Positions 1 through 10,046 are shown, counted from the first letter of the stretch. The stretch: 64,000 nucleotides of DNA from CADEFX01 sp963840425 (GCA_963840425.1 CAWIYZ010000033.1:124001-188000), one strand, 5' to 3'. Notes: generated by a model not told the origin, from the letters alone. Program-made: numbers and translations.

Positions 1-178
1 ACGTGCTCGCTTGTGGCCTGAGCGTGTCGACTCCAGTCCGTGGCGTGTCACCGCGAGCAGCAGAGCTGACTTAATGTCGCTAAAGTTCCTTGGCAGATCC
101 AATATCTCAGGTCGACGTCTAAAGATTGACCGCTCAGATCGAGCGATATTAATCCGGTGAGGTGCCCATCGTCGCCGA

Positions 179-1240
179 TCACTCTTCGCGCATAAGCTCT
201 GGTTTGAAGCCGAGGACCTTCTGGAAGCGCTCGCAATACTTCGGCCATACGGCCTTGTTGACCAGCCGCGGCGGCACCTTGCCATCGAAGATGTCGATCC
301 ATTGGTCCGAGGCGTAGATCGCGACGTTTGCCTGGGATTCACGCGTGCTGCCGGCGTTGTGTGGCGTCACGATGACGTTGTCGAAAGCCATCAGCGGATG
401 GTCCGTCCGCGGCGGCTCCTCGAGAAACACATCAATGCCGGCGCCGGCGATCCTTCGCTCCGCAAGCGCCCGCGCAAGGTCGCTTTCCCTGTAGGTGCCG
501 CCGCGCGACGTGTTGATGAAGAACGCGGTCGGCTTCATGAGGGAGAGTTCATTGTACCCGATCATGCCGAACGTCTCTTCCGTGCGCGGGCAATGCATGG
601 TGACGTAGTCGGCGCGCTGCAATATCTCCTTCAGCTCGACCTTCTCGGTGTTGCGCGCCGCCATTTTATCCTTCGAAAGATACGGGTCGTAAGCGAGCAC
701 AGTCATGCGGAATGCAGTCTTGCAGATCTCGGCCACTCGCGAGCCGATATTTCCGAGGCCGATGATCCCGATCGTCTTGCCGAGCAGCTCAGTGCCGACA
801 TAGCGGAAGCGCTCGATGTTGTTGTCCCTCCGGATGGCCCGGTCGGTTTCCATGATCTTCTTGGAAAGCGAGAGCATGAGGCCCACCGCGTGCTCGGCGA
901 CCGCCTCCTTGTTCGCACCGGATTGGTTGCAAACCAGGATGCCCTCTTTGGTGCAGGCATCGACGTCGATCACGTCATAGCCAGCGCCCAGGGAGCAGAC
1001 AGCAATGAGATTTGGCGCCTTGGCAAGAAGCCTGGCGTCCGGAAACCAGGGCTCCCGCATTTCTGTGCGAGCGCACGCATGGTATCCGTGCGCACGGCTC
1101 ATATCGGTCCAGTTCTCGTCCGGTGGACCGGCGAAGTCGCGGCGAAACATGTCAATGTCGGAGCGTTTGCCGCGTATCGCTGCCGCCGTCGCATCAAGAC
1201 GGGGATGAAAATAGATGATCCGCTTGATATTCGTCGCCAT
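179..1240 (-). CDS. D-isomer-specific 2-hydroxyacid dehydrogenase
   Basis: NAD(P)-dependent cytoplasmic dehydrogenase that interconverts 2-keto acids and D-2-hydroxy acids. The 353-residue length suits the family. The C-terminal half has the Rossmann fingerprint GIIGLGNIGSR (about residue 155), and the catalytic Arg (NTSRG), Glu (FLEEPP) and His (TPHNAG) appear in the canonical order. The N-terminal part is slightly longer than usual. The substrate cannot be told from sequence. It is transcribed divergently from the Baeyer-Villiger monooxygenase, with about 160 bases between the two genes, so the pair could share a control region, but no operator was recognised. The 178 bases beyond its stop, up to the window edge, hold nothing I can assign. 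Confidence 0.9.
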   Translation of the reverse strand: MATNIKRIIYFHPRLDATAAAIRGKRSDIDMFRRDFAGPPDENWTDMSRAHGYHACARTEMREPWFPDARLLAKAPNLIAVCSLGAGYDVIDVDACTKEGILVCNQSGANKEAVAEHAVGLMLSLSKKIMETDRAIRRDNNIERFRYVGTELLGKTIGIIGLGNIGSRVAEICKTAFRMTVLAYDPYLSKDKMAARNTEKVELKEILQRADYVTMHCPRTEETFGMIGYNELSLMKPTAFFINTSRGGTYRESDLARALAERRIAGAGIDVFLEEPPRTDHPLMAFDNVIVTPHNAGSTRESQANVAIYASDQWIDIFDGKVPPRLVNKAVWPKYCERFQKVLGFKPELMREE

Positions 1241-1399
1241 GTCGCCTTCGCTGAATGCTGCTACCGCTCTCCCGGCATCGCCGCCAGGGACGATACGCTA
1301 GCACAATGTGCCGGCCCCAGTGAGGACGCGATAAATGACGCGCAATATGCTCCAATAGCCTTCATCCTCCCACCTCAAGGACAATCAAAGAGAAACGTG

Positions 1400-3046
1400 A
1401 TGACCAACCCGCAGACCATTGCGCAGGGCCGGCCTGTTGCGAAAGCCAGAGACTTCGATGCGATCATTATAGGCGCCGGCATTTCCGGCATGTTCATGCT
1501 CTACCGTCTGAGGGAGCTGGGCATAAGCGCGCGCGTGTTCGAAGCCGGCACCAATGTGGGCGGAACCTGGTACTGGAATCGCTATCCTGGCGCACGATTT
1601 GATTCGGAAAGCTGGACCTACGGGTACTCGTTCTCGAAGGAGCTGATGCAGGAATGGGACTGGAAGGAGCACTTCTCGCCCCAGCCCGACACCCTGGAGT
1701 ACTTGAATTACGTTGCAGACAAGTTCGACCTGCGCCGCGATATTCAGTTCCGCTCGACGGTGAAGTCAGCCCATTGGGATGACGCGACGGCCACTTGGAC
1801 AGTCACTTTGGAGAGCGGCGAGCAATCGCGCGCGCAGTTCCTGGTCACAGCGATCGGGATTCTCTCGGCGTACACTTTGCCGGCAATCGAGGGCCGCGAC
1901 AGTTTCCGTGGGCCAACATATCACCCCGCGCGATGGCCACACACACCGGTAGACTTCACCGGAAAGCACGTGGGTGTCATCGGCACCGGGGCCACTGCCA
2001 TCCAAGCAATTCCCGAAATAGCCGAGCAGGCGAAGCACCTCACTGTCTTTCAGCGCCGGCCGAATTGGGCGGCACCGCTGCACAATGCCAGGATCAGCAA
2101 GGCGGAGATGGAGGCGATCAAATCCCGCTACGATGAGATCTATGCCCACTGTCGCCAGACATCGTCCTGGTTCATCCATCAGGCCGATCCCCGCAATGCG
2201 CTGGACCTGACGCCTGAGGAGCGAGAGGCGTTCTGGGAAAAGCGTTATGCTGAGCCCGGCTTCGGCATCTGGATGGGCAACTTTCGCGACATCCTGACAG
2301 ACGAGCGGGCCAACGCGCTGATGAGCGATTTTGTCGCCAAGAAGATCTGCCAGCGCGTCAAAGATCCCGCCATCGCAGACAAGCTGATCCCGAAGGACCA
2401 CGGCTTCGGCACGCGGCGCGTGCCGCTCGAGAGTGGCTACTTCGAGGCCTACAATCGTGACAATGTCCTGCTCGTGGACATCAAGGATGAAGAGCCCATC
2501 GAGCGCATCACACCAAACGGGGTCAAAACGACCAAGCGGGAGCACGAGTTCGACATCCTCGTCTATGCCACAGGGTTCGATGGCGTGACGGGTGCCTTCG
2601 ATCGCATCGATTTCCGTGGCGCCAATGGCATAAGCCTGAAAGATGTCTGGGCCGCCGGCCAGCCCCGCACGTATCTGGGTATGCTCGCGGATGGCTTCCC
2701 CAACATGCTCATGGTGCTTGGGCCGCATACGGCGCGGGGCAACATCCCGCAGGCGATTGAGCACTGCGTGAACTTCCAGGCGGGCTTGCTGCGCTTCATG
2801 AAGGAGAACAACTACGGGTGTGTCGAAACTCGGCCCGAGCATGTCGCGGAGTGGACCAACACGGTCATCAAGGCCTCTGAAGGGCTGCTCTCGTCACAGA
2901 TCGATTCCTGGCAGACCGGCGTCAACCGAAACGTCGATGGCCGGACGGAACGCCGCGTGCTCGGCTACAATGGCAACGGTGTGCATTTCCGGAAGAAGAC
3001 CGACGAAACGGCTCGAGACGGATATAGGGAACTCCGCTTCCGCTGA
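1400..3046 (+). CDS. Flavin-containing Baeyer-Villiger monooxygenase
   Basis: FAD- and NADPH-dependent monooxygenase that inserts oxygen next to a ketone carbonyl, giving an ester or lactone. The product is 548 residues. It has an FAD-binding GAGISGMFMLYR near the N-terminus, the Baeyer-Villiger fingerprint FRGPTYHPARWP at about residues 169-180, and the NADPH-binding GTGATAIQ soon after. The open frame runs upstream to 302, but that stretch is antisense to the dehydrogenase. ATG 1400 is chosen because homology begins right after it. The motif set resembles cyclohexanone/steroid-type monooxygenases, but the substrate is unknown. Nearby acyl-CoA dehydrogenase and CoA-transferase genes show general catabolic capacity, not a shared pathway. 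Confidence 0.92.
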   Translation: MTNPQTIAQGRPVAKARDFDAIIIGAGISGMFMLYRLRELGISARVFEAGTNVGGTWYWNRYPGARFDSESWTYGYSFSKELMQEWDWKEHFSPQPDTLEYLNYVADKFDLRRDIQFRSTVKSAHWDDATATWTVTLESGEQSRAQFLVTAIGILSAYTLPAIEGRDSFRGPTYHPARWPHTPVDFTGKHVGVIGTGATAIQAIPEIAEQAKHLTVFQRRPNWAAPLHNARISKAEMEAIKSRYDEIYAHCRQTSSWFIHQADPRNALDLTPEEREAFWEKRYAEPGFGIWMGNFRDILTDERANALMSDFVAKKICQRVKDPAIADKLIPKDHGFGTRRVPLESGYFEAYNRDNVLLVDIKDEEPIERITPNGVKTTKREHEFDILVYATGFDGVTGAFDRIDFRGANGISLKDVWAAGQPRTYLGMLADGFPNMLMVLGPHTARGNIPQAIEHCVNFQAGLLRFMKENNYGCVETRPEHVAEWTNTVIKASEGLLSSQIDSWQTGVNRNVDGRTERRVLGYNGNGVHFRKKTDETARDGYRELRFR

Positions 3047-3195
3047 TCCGGCGGATCACGCAAAGGCTCCTTCTGGCGCTACCGTCATGGGCAGGATAGC
3101 GAACCGGCGACAAGTGAGGTCGGCGGCACGGTGTTTCATATCCACTCGCCGCGCGTTGCGCTTGCCGCTTGACACTGCCCTCGTCCCTCCTGCCT

Positions 3196-3967
3196 ATGCC
3201 GGGCATGCGCGAGAGCACCCGCACGAGTGGTCAAGGCACCCTCGACCCGGCCGAGGTCGAGCGCTTTGCGCAGATCGCATCAGAGTGGTGGGACCCCAAC
3301 GGCAAGTTCCGTCCCCTGCACAAGATCGGCCCAGCACGGCTGGCCTTCATCCTTGAGCATGTGACACAGCACTTCCGTTTGCCGCCGCAGGGATTGAAAC
3401 GCCTGGAAGGCTGCACAGTACTCGATATCGGCTGCGGCGGTGGGCTCATCACCGAGCCGCTCGCCCGGCTCGGCGCACAGGTGACCGGCGTCGACCCCGC
3501 AGTGGAAAACATCGAGGCGGCGCGCCGGCATGCCGAGATGCAGGACCTCGTGATCGCCTACCGTGCAGGCCGCGTCGAAGACCTGATCGCCGAGCGCGCC
3601 ACTTTCGATGCCGTGCTCTGTCTCGAGGTCATCGAGCATGTGCCGGATGTACGCGCGTTCCTAAGCCAGTGCGGCGACCCTCGTGCGACCCGGCGGCCTC
3701 ATGGTCCTGTCCACCATCAACCGAACACTCAAGGCTTACTTCCTCGCCATTGTCGGGGCCGAGTACATATTGCGCTGGCTGCCCGTGGGCACGCACCAGT
3801 GGGAGCGTTTCGTCACGCCCGATGAAGTCTCAGCCCATTTCCAGGCGATCGGACTGGAAGCGCCGTCCTTCCGAGGCCTCGTCTACGACCCCTTGGCCGA
3901 CCACTGGTCGCAATCGGTCGACACGGGGGTCAACTACATGGCGGCGGCCGCGCGTCCGCAAGCATGA
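3196..3967 (+). pseudogene. ubiG: Ubiquinone biosynthesis O-methyltransferase UbiG, frameshifted as read
   Basis: SAM-dependent O-methyltransferase that acts twice in ubiquinone synthesis. SAM motif I is VLDIGCGGGLITEPLA and the post-I acidic residue lies in VTGVDP. A characteristic ASEWWDPNGKFRPLH stretch near the N-terminus identifies UbiG. The reading frame breaks after LSQC. Removing one surplus G at about 3673 restores LSQCATLVRPGGLMVLST, and the rest (TINRTLKAY, GTHQWERFVTPDE) then follows in one frame of about 256 residues. UbiG is normally needed for respiration, so a sequencing error is more likely than a dead gene. The start is uncertain: ATG 3196 or 3205, or TTG 3169. Confidence 0.9.
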
Positions 3968-3970
3968 GTT

Positions 3971-5001
3971 TTAGACCGGCACCGCAACACGCTTGCCCGT
4001 TGCGCGGCGGCGAGCAGTGCGTCGATCAGCCGGTGTACGTTGAGGGCCTCTGCGCCCGTTACACGGGGCTGCCGGCCGGCGGCGATGGCAGCGAGAAAAT
4101 CCCTGCCACACACTGCAGTGATAGTCGTGCGGAAACGCCATCGGGTCGGCACCAGTGCCGCCGGCCGATCCATCCGGAACGAGTTCTTCACGCCGGCCGT
4201 CCTGCCATTGCACGATGAGCGACGTACCGGCGAGGCTGGCCGAGCCCTGCTCGCCCACGATGTCGATGCGCTCGGCCGATCCCGGATACGCGGTGGTGGT
4301 GGCATCGATGACGCCTAGCGCGCCGTTGGCGAAGCGCACCGCCGCCGCCACCATATCCTCCGTCTCCATGCGATGCACCGGTGAGGTGATCGCATAACCC
4401 GTCACCTCGCTGACCGGCCCCGCCAGCGACAGCATGAGATCCAGCGTGTGGATGCCCTGCGTCAGCAGCACGCCGCCGCCGTCACGCGCCCGCACGCCGC
4501 GCCCTGGCTCGTCGTAGTAGCTCTGCGGCCGCCACAGGCGGATCGTGGTCGAGCAGTTGACTATTGTCCCGAGGCTGCCGCCATCGATGATCGCTTTGAG
4601 CCGCTCGCCGGCCGGACGGAAGCGATGCTGCAAAACGACGCCCAGGGTGACCCCCGCGGCCTTCGCGCTCCGCACCAGCTCCTCTGCCCGCACCGTCGTG
4701 ATCTCGAGCGGTTTTTCCAGGAGGATGTGCTTTCCCGCGGCCGCCGCACGTGCACCAGCTCCAGGTGCGTGTTGGGCGGTGACAGGATGGCGACCGCTGT
4801 CAACGGTGCGATCGGCGAGGATGCGCTCGAGATTGTCAGCATGAGGAAACGGATAGGACTTGGCGAAATTCGTGCGTCGCTGCTCGCTCGGGCTCCACGC
4901 GTAGGCCACCTCGTACCCGACTCGGCCAGATCGACGAGGCTCTTGGCATGCGGGCCGACCGCCATGCCGAGGCCGATGATCGCTACGCGCTGCTTTGCCA
5001 T
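3971..5001 (-). pseudogene. Gfo/Idh/MocA-family oxidoreductase, multiply frameshifted
   Basis: NAD(P)-dependent dehydrogenase family that acts on sugars, inositols or related compounds. Family signatures are spread over different frames: the N-terminal Rossmann VAIIGLGMAVGPHAK, AILSPPNTHLELV, the catalytic-region GKHILLEKP, and the substrate-domain GVLLTQGIHTLDLMLSLAG. Joining them needs about five single-base corrections, roughly three missing bases and two surplus ones. These lie after AESG, at RTVD/AVAIL, at VH/ARAAA, at VW/RDFLA and near the C-terminal TGKRVAVPV. The repaired length is about 343 residues, normal for the family. It starts 6 bases after the upstream aminotransferase stop, so the two form an operon. 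Confidence 0.8.
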
Positions 5002-5007
5002 TGCTCT

Positions 5008-6261
5008 TTAGCCTTTCTCGCTCGCTGCATAGACGGCCATGGCTGCTTCCACTCCCGCACCTGGCGGCGAGGCAAATCCGTTGCGCCGCAGCACTGCCTC
5101 CAGCGAGGCCAGGCATCTGAGCACGTTCTGGCGCTTGCACACGTAACCCATGGTGCCGATGCGCCAGATCTTCCCATGCAGCGGCCCGAATGAGGTGCCG
5201 ATCTCGATGCCGAAGTCCGTGAGCATCTCGGCGCGCACCTTGTCGGGCGCTCGCACTGCGGCTGGAATGACAACGCCCGTGACATTGGCCATGCGGTGCC
5301 GGCTGTCGCCGAACAAGTCCAAGCCCATGGCCTCCAGTCCGGCGCGCAAAGCCGCCGACGTCGTCTGATGCCGTGCGATACCGCGCTCCAAGCCCTCGCC
5401 CAACACCATCCGCGCGCATTCGCGCGCCGCATACAGCATGCTGGCTGCCTCGGTGTGATGATTGAGGCGCCGTGGTCCCCAATAGTCCATCAGCATGCCC
5501 AAATCGAAATAGTTCGATGCGATGCGCGGCCCATTGCCTTCGACTACGTCCGGCATGCGGATGCCCTGCTCCACATGCTTGCGATGCTTCAGCACGTCCT
5601 CGATGCGTGCATTGAACGTGATCGGTGCGATGCCGGGCGGCCCGGACAGGCACTTCTGCAATCCCGCCGATGCCGCATCGATCTGCCAGGTATCCATCTC
5701 GAACGCATTGCCCGCCAGCGACGCCGTGCAGTCCACGTACAGCAGCGCATCATGCCGCCGGCAGATGGCGCCGAGCTCCGCCAGCGGCTGCAGCATCGTC
5801 GTCGAGGTATCCCCCTGGCAGATAGCCACCACCTTGGGTTGATGCTGTTTCACCGCGTCCTCGACGCGATCGATTTCGAAAACTGTTCCCCATTCCGTCT
5901 CGATGCTCACGACCGCGCCACCCGCGCGACTTGCAATCTCAACGAGCAAATGTCCAAAGCGGCCGAAGATCGGCACCAGCACTTTGTCGCCGGGCGCGAT
6001 CATCGACACCAAACACGCTTCGATGCCGGCGCGCGCGCTGCCGTCGATCATGAACGTCCATTCATTGACCGTTCGGAACACGCGGCACCAGAGCTGCATC
6101 GTCTGCGCCATGTGTTGCGTGAACTGCGGATCGAACTGTCCTTGCAGCGGCACGGACATGGCGCGCAGCACACGCGGATACACGTTGACGGGACCCGGCC
6201 CCATCAACAGCCGCGGTTCCGGATCGAGCTCCTCGAACAGATCGGCCGCTGCTTCATTCAT
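5008..6261 (-). CDS. PLP-dependent aminotransferase of the alanine/ureidoglycine-glyoxylate class
   Basis: Class V (fold type I) aminotransferase that uses glyoxylate as amino acceptor. The product is 417 residues. The N-terminal LLMGPGPVNVYPRVL is typical of serine/alanine/ureidoglycine-glyoxylate aminotransferases. The PLP lysine lies in LQKCLSGPPGIAPI, and the PLP-contacting aspartate in LLYVDCTASL. The QK-LSGPPG form is like PucG (ureidoglycine-glyoxylate), but alanine- or serine-glyoxylate activity is equally possible. ATG 6261 is chosen over the longer frame from 6339 because family similarity starts at about residue 20 of this version. The downstream Gfo/Idh gene follows after 6 bases. 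Confidence 0.85.
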   Translation of the reverse strand: MNEAAADLFEELDPEPRLLMGPGPVNVYPRVLRAMSVPLQGQFDPQFTQHMAQTMQLWCRVFRTVNEWTFMIDGSARAGIEACLVSMIAPGDKVLVPIFGRFGHLLVEIASRAGGAVVSIETEWGTVFEIDRVEDAVKQHQPKVVAICQGDTSTTMLQPLAELGAICRRHDALLYVDCTASLAGNAFEMDTWQIDAASAGLQKCLSGPPGIAPITFNARIEDVLKHRKHVEQGIRMPDVVEGNGPRIASNYFDLGMLMDYWGPRRLNHHTEAASMLYAARECARMVLGEGLERGIARHQTTSAALRAGLEAMGLDLFGDSRHRMANVTGVVIPAAVRAPDKVRAEMLTDFGIEIGTSFGPLHGKIWRIGTMGYVCKRQNVLRCLASLEAVLRRNGFASPPGAGVEAAMAVYAASEKG

Positions 6262-6485
6262 GGCGGGTTCAGGGCTCCTGGCATCAAATCCGATCAGGTC
6301 AATGTGATCGAGCGCAAGTCGCATTCGAGCACACCGCACAGAACCAGACGAGCCGGAACTTCGTAACTGGAATTGTAACGACTCCGGCTTCGTGGCTCGC
6401 GTTCTTGCCCGTGCTTGCGACGGAAGGGTGCGAGGTCACGCGTTGAAGATGGATCGCGCCGGGGACAAACCAAAGGAGAAGGCGC

Positions 6486-6725
6486 ATGAGGATGACGTCG
6501 CTGTTGGCAGGTCCGGCTGTGGCTATCGCCATCGGCCTACTGGCGGGCTCGGCGCAAGCCGCACCGGCCGGCAATGCACTCGGTGGACTGAAGGTCGACA
6601 CGGCCGCTGCCGCTGAGAAGGTCCATTGGAGGCGCGGCTGCTATTGGCACCGCGGGCATTGGCACTGCGGTGGCCACCGCGGCTACCACCGGCATCGTTG
6701 GCATCGTCACCGTCATTGGTGGTGA
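6486..6725 (+). CDS. Small secreted His/Gly/Arg-rich protein
   Basis: A 79-residue product with a clear signal peptide: a hydrophobic stretch ending in an AQA-AP-like cleavage site at about residues 25-27. A short linker follows, then a C-terminal tail of about 30 residues made almost wholly of His, Arg, Gly and Trp, with two Cys (CYWHRGHWHC and HRHRWHRHRHWW). A good ribosome-binding site (AAAGGAG) lies just upstream of ATG 6486. The tail suggests metal binding or a surface-associated role in the periplasm, but this is inference. Small proteins of this composition are common in Hyphomicrobiales and mostly lack assigned function. It stands alone between divergent neighbours. Confidence 0.7.
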   Translation: MRMTSLLAGPAVAIAIGLLAGSAQAAPAGNALGGLKVDTAAAAEKVHWRRGCYWHRGHWHCGGHRGYHRHRWHRHRHWW

Positions 6726-6772
6726 TCCGCGAGGAAGAGCCGCTGCGGCGCACCACGGCGGCTCTTCCTTTC

Positions 6773-8200
6773 TCAGACAGGCACGACCCGACCTGGGTTC
6801 ATGATATTGAGCGGGTCGAGCGCCCGCTTGACGCTGGCCATAAGCTCGATCTCCAGCGGGTCCTTGTAGCGCAGGTTCTCGTCGAACCGCAGTCGGCCGA
6901 TACCGTGCTCGGCGCTGATCGAGCCGCCGAGATCCGCCACGATGTCGTGTACGATACGATTGATGTTGGCGGTCTCGGCTGCGAAACGCGCGTAAGTCCA
7001 GCCGGCAGGGCACAGCGGATTGTAGTGTAGGTTGCCATCGCCCAGATGGCCGAAACAACAGGGCCGCACCGCTGGATAGGCCGCCCCGATCGCCGCATCG
7101 GCCCTGGCGATGAACTCGGCGATGCGCGACAGCGGCACAGAGACGTCGTGGGCGATGCTACCCCCTGCAGCTTTCTGCGCCTCCGGTAGTTCTTCGCGCA
7201 TGCGCCACAGGCGCTTGGCCTGCTCGCCCGAGCTGGCAATGACAGCATCGCGCACTAGCCCATTCTCGGCCGCGCTCTCCAGTGCGCTCGCAATCGGCTC
7301 GGCCAGCGATCCAGCTTCGCCTTGTCCCGTGACTTCCATCAGCACGTACCAGGGATGTGCCTCCTTGAGCGGGTTGCTGTGTCCGGGCACGTCGGTAAAC
7401 AGCATGTCGATGATGCTCTGGCCGATCAGCTCGAAGGACGTGATCGATTCCCCGAGTTTCGACTTCATGTGCACGAGCAGACTGAGGCTGGCTGCTGGAT
7501 CGTCTACCGCGATCCAGGCCGATTGCGCCTCGCTGGGCTTGGGAAACAGCCGCAGCACCGCCGCCGTGATGATGCCGAGCGTTCCCTCACCGCCGATGAA
7601 AAGCTGCTTCATGTCGTAGCCTGTGTTGTCCTTGCGCAGCCCGCGCAGGCCGTTCCAAACACGGCCATCCGGCAGCACAACCTCAAGGCCGAGCACGAGA
7701 TTGCGCGTATTGCCATAGCGCAGCACCTGGATGCCGCCGGCATTGGTCGAAATGTTGCCGCCGATCTGGCACGAGCCTTCCGCACCCAGGCTCAGAGGAA
7801 ACAGGCGCCCCGCCTCGGAGGCCGCCGTCTGGATCTCCTTCAGCACAACGCCGGCCTCGACCGTCATCGTGTCGTTGACAAGGTCGGTGTCGCGGATCGT
7901 CCGCATGCGCGCCGTCGACACTACGATCTCGCTCATGTCTTTCGACGGCAGTCCGCCGTAGGTCACGCCCGTATTACCGCCCTGCGGTACGATCGGGGTG
8001 CGGCTCTCGGCGCAGATCTTGACGATGGCGGCCACCTCATCGGTCGTGCGCGGCCGCAGCACGAGCGGCGAGCGACCCTCCCAGCTCCCTCGCCAGGGCC
8101 GTGTATAGGCCGTGCTTTCAGCTTCTCCCTCGATGTACCCGCCTGGGCCCACTACGGCTTTCAGCCGCTCGATCACAGTTGTCGGTACGGGCATGCTCAT
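6773..8200 (-). CDS. FAD-binding D-2-hydroxyacid (D-lactate/D-2-hydroxyglutarate-type) dehydrogenase
   Basis: Flavoprotein that oxidises a D-2-hydroxy acid and passes electrons to an acceptor other than NAD. The 475-residue product has the PCMH FAD-binding domain (IVPQGGNTGVTYG, then GSCQIGGNISTNAGG and FIGGEGTLGIITAAV). It also has the C-terminal FAD-oxidase domain with the metal-site HLGDGNLHYN and ISAEHGIGRLR. These match the GlcD/D2HGDH group. The ATG at 8200 is preferred because AAGG lies at a suitable distance upstream. The open frame continues to 8233. It is divergent from the enoyl-CoA hydratase gene. Confidence 0.88.
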   Translation of the reverse strand: MSMPVPTTVIERLKAVVGPGGYIEGEAESTAYTRPWRGSWEGRSPLVLRPRTTDEVAAIVKICAESRTPIVPQGGNTGVTYGGLPSKDMSEIVVSTARMRTIRDTDLVNDTMTVEAGVVLKEIQTAASEAGRLFPLSLGAEGSCQIGGNISTNAGGIQVLRYGNTRNLVLGLEVVLPDGRVWNGLRGLRKDNTGYDMKQLFIGGEGTLGIITAAVLRLFPKPSEAQSAWIAVDDPAASLSLLVHMKSKLGESITSFELIGQSIIDMLFTDVPGHSNPLKEAHPWYVLMEVTGQGEAGSLAEPIASALESAAENGLVRDAVIASSGEQAKRLWRMREELPEAQKAAGGSIAHDVSVPLSRIAEFIARADAAIGAAYPAVRPCCFGHLGDGNLHYNPLCPAGWTYARFAAETANINRIVHDIVADLGGSISAEHGIGRLRFDENLRYKDPLEIELMASVKRALDPLNIMNPGRVVPV

Positions 8201-8334
8201 CGATCGGCCTTGTTGTGACTGGCGGGTGACCAATGGCGGAACTTAGCAGCGGCCCATTGGCGGGCAAGGGCACGCCTTGCGTCGGGCCTCCTGCAATGCT
8301 GAATTCGCGGCCGTCACTCACAAACAGGTTCCCG

Positions 8335-9119
8335 ATGTCCGATCATCTTCTCGTCTCCCGCGACGGCCCGGTCATGACGCTCACCCTTAACCGGCCCGAG
8401 AAGTTCAATGCGCTCACCTTCGAGATGTATGCACGCATCGGCGAGATCTGCCGCAACGTCCCCGCCGACGGCTCTGTCCGCGCTGTCGTGCTCACCGGGG
8501 CTGGCACCAAGGCTTTCGCGGCCGGCACCGATATCTCGCTCTTTCGCGACTTCAAGACTGAGGCCGATGGTGTCAACTACGAGAAGGGCGGCGATGCCTG
8601 CTTCAGCGGCATCGAAGCCTGCCCCGTTCCAACGATTGCAGCCATTGCGGGTGCCTGTACCGGGCGGCGGGGCCGGCATTGTCGCCTGCTGCGACATGCG
8701 CATTGCCACCCGCGACATGAAGTACGGCTTTCCCATCGCTCGTACGCTCGGCAACGTGCTATCGGCCGCGACCCTCGCTCGAACTCGTGGCGCGCCTCGG
8801 CGAGGAGAAAGTGATCGAGATGATCTACACGTCGCGTCTGATCGAGGCCGAGGAAGCCTTACGCATCGGCTTCGTCTCGGAGCTGTGCGACGATCATGCG
8901 GCAATGATGCGGCGCACACGGGAGCTGGCAACGCAGATCGCCGGCAATGCGCCGCTCACCATCAGCGCGACGAAAGAGCTTCTGCGCCGCCTGCGCAGGG
9001 CCGCCACGCCGCGCGTCGATGACGACGACATCGTCGGCATGATCTATACCAGCGCCGACTTCCGCGAGGGCCTGGAAGCCTTCCTTGCTAAGCGCAAGGC
9101 GAACTGGACTGGGCGCTGA
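8335..9119 (+). pseudogene. Enoyl-CoA hydratase/isomerase family protein, frameshifted twice as read
   Basis: Crotonase-fold enzyme of acyl-CoA metabolism, starting MSDHLLVSRDGPVMTLTLNRPEKFNAL. The oxyanion-hole segments are AFAAGTDISLF and GACTGGGAGIVACCDMRIA. The frame breaks at 8662-8664 (one G too many in a G/C run) and again at 8782-8783 (one A too many). Deleting both restores about 260 residues through YGFPIARTLGNVLSAATLARLVARLGEEKV to a normal C-terminal helix. It leads a run with the dehydrogenase at 9137 (17-base gap) and the isomerase at 10047, so a valine- or branched-acid-like degradation role is plausible. Both defects look like read errors. Confidence 0.85.
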
Positions 9120-9136
9120 GAGAGCAGGAGGAACGC

Positions 9137-10030
9137 ATGGCAAAGATCGGCTTTATCGGCCTCGGCAACATGGGGCTGCCGATGGCCGGCAACCTCGCCA
9201 AGAAGGGGCACGAGGTAAAGGCCTTCGATCTCGTCGAGGACAATCTCACCAAGGCGGCGCAAGCAGGCGTGAAAAAGGTCGCGTCTGCCGCCGATGCCGC
9301 CAAGGATGCCGAATTCGTGGTCACCATGGTGCCGGCCGGCAAGGACACGTTGGCGATCTACGAGAAGGCCGGCGTCCTGCAGGCCGCCAAGCCCGGCACG
9401 CTGTTCATCGACAGCTCGACCATCGACGTCGCCTCCGCCCGCAAGGCACATGAATTGGCCAAGGCCGCCGGCATGCTGTCGGTCGATGCGCCGGTCTCTG
9501 GCGGCACGGGCGGCGCGCAGGGCGCCACGCTCACCTTCATGGTCGGCGGCACCAAGGAAGCCTTCGACAAGGCCAAGGCGGTGCTCGAGGGCATGGGCCG
9601 CAAGATCGTGCACTGCGGCGATGCCGGCGCCGGTCAGGCCGCCAAGATCTGCAACAACATGATGCTGGCCATCAACATGCTGGGCGTGTGCGAAGGTTTC
9701 TCGCTCGGTGAGAAGCTGGGGCTAACGCCTCAGGCGATCTTCGACGTGGTGTCGACGTCATCCGGCAGCAGCTGGGCGCTCACCAATCATTGCCCGGTGC
9801 CCGGTCCGGTTCCAACCTCAGTCGCCAACAACGACTACAAGCCCGGCTTCATGACCGCCCTTCTGGTCAAAGACCTGACACTGGCGCAGGAGGCGGCCCA
9901 GCAGAGCGGCACCGCCACGCCGATGGGCGCGCAAGCGCTCGCCACCTTCCGCTTGTTCATGACCATGGCCCAGTCGGACCAGCTCGACTACACCAGCGTC
10001 ATGCGCTTCGTACGCGGCACCAAGACCTGA
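9137..10030 (+). CDS. mmsB: 3-hydroxyisobutyrate dehydrogenase family protein
   Basis: NAD-dependent beta-hydroxyacid dehydrogenase. In the valine pathway this enzyme oxidises 3-hydroxyisobutyrate to methylmalonate semialdehyde. The 297-residue product has the N-terminal NAD fingerprint KIGFIGLGNMGLPMA, the substrate-binding DAPVSGGTGGAQGATLTFMVGG, and the catalytic lysine in GAGQAAKICNNMML, all at expected positions. AGGAGG lies just before ATG 9137. An enoyl-CoA hydratase directly upstream supports the valine assignment. Sequence alone cannot exclude a relative such as tartronate semialdehyde reductase. Confidence 0.88.
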   Translation: MAKIGFIGLGNMGLPMAGNLAKKGHEVKAFDLVEDNLTKAAQAGVKKVASAADAAKDAEFVVTMVPAGKDTLAIYEKAGVLQAAKPGTLFIDSSTIDVASARKAHELAKAAGMLSVDAPVSGGTGGAQGATLTFMVGGTKEAFDKAKAVLEGMGRKIVHCGDAGAGQAAKICNNMMLAINMLGVCEGFSLGEKLGLTPQAIFDVVSTSSGSSWALTNHCPVPGPVPTSVANNDYKPGFMTALLVKDLTLAQEAAQQSGTATPMGAQALATFRLFMTMAQSDQLDYTSVMRFVRGTKT

Positions 10031-10046
10031 GCCAGGAACACCGAAC

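Noticed and set aside
302..1399. In-frame upstream extension of the Baeyer-Villiger gene
   Set aside because: It is antisense to the dehydrogenase gene and has no similarity; homology begins at ATG 1400.
1766..2842. Minus-strand frame of 358 codons inside the monooxygenase gene
   Set aside because: Antisense artefact of high G+C third positions.
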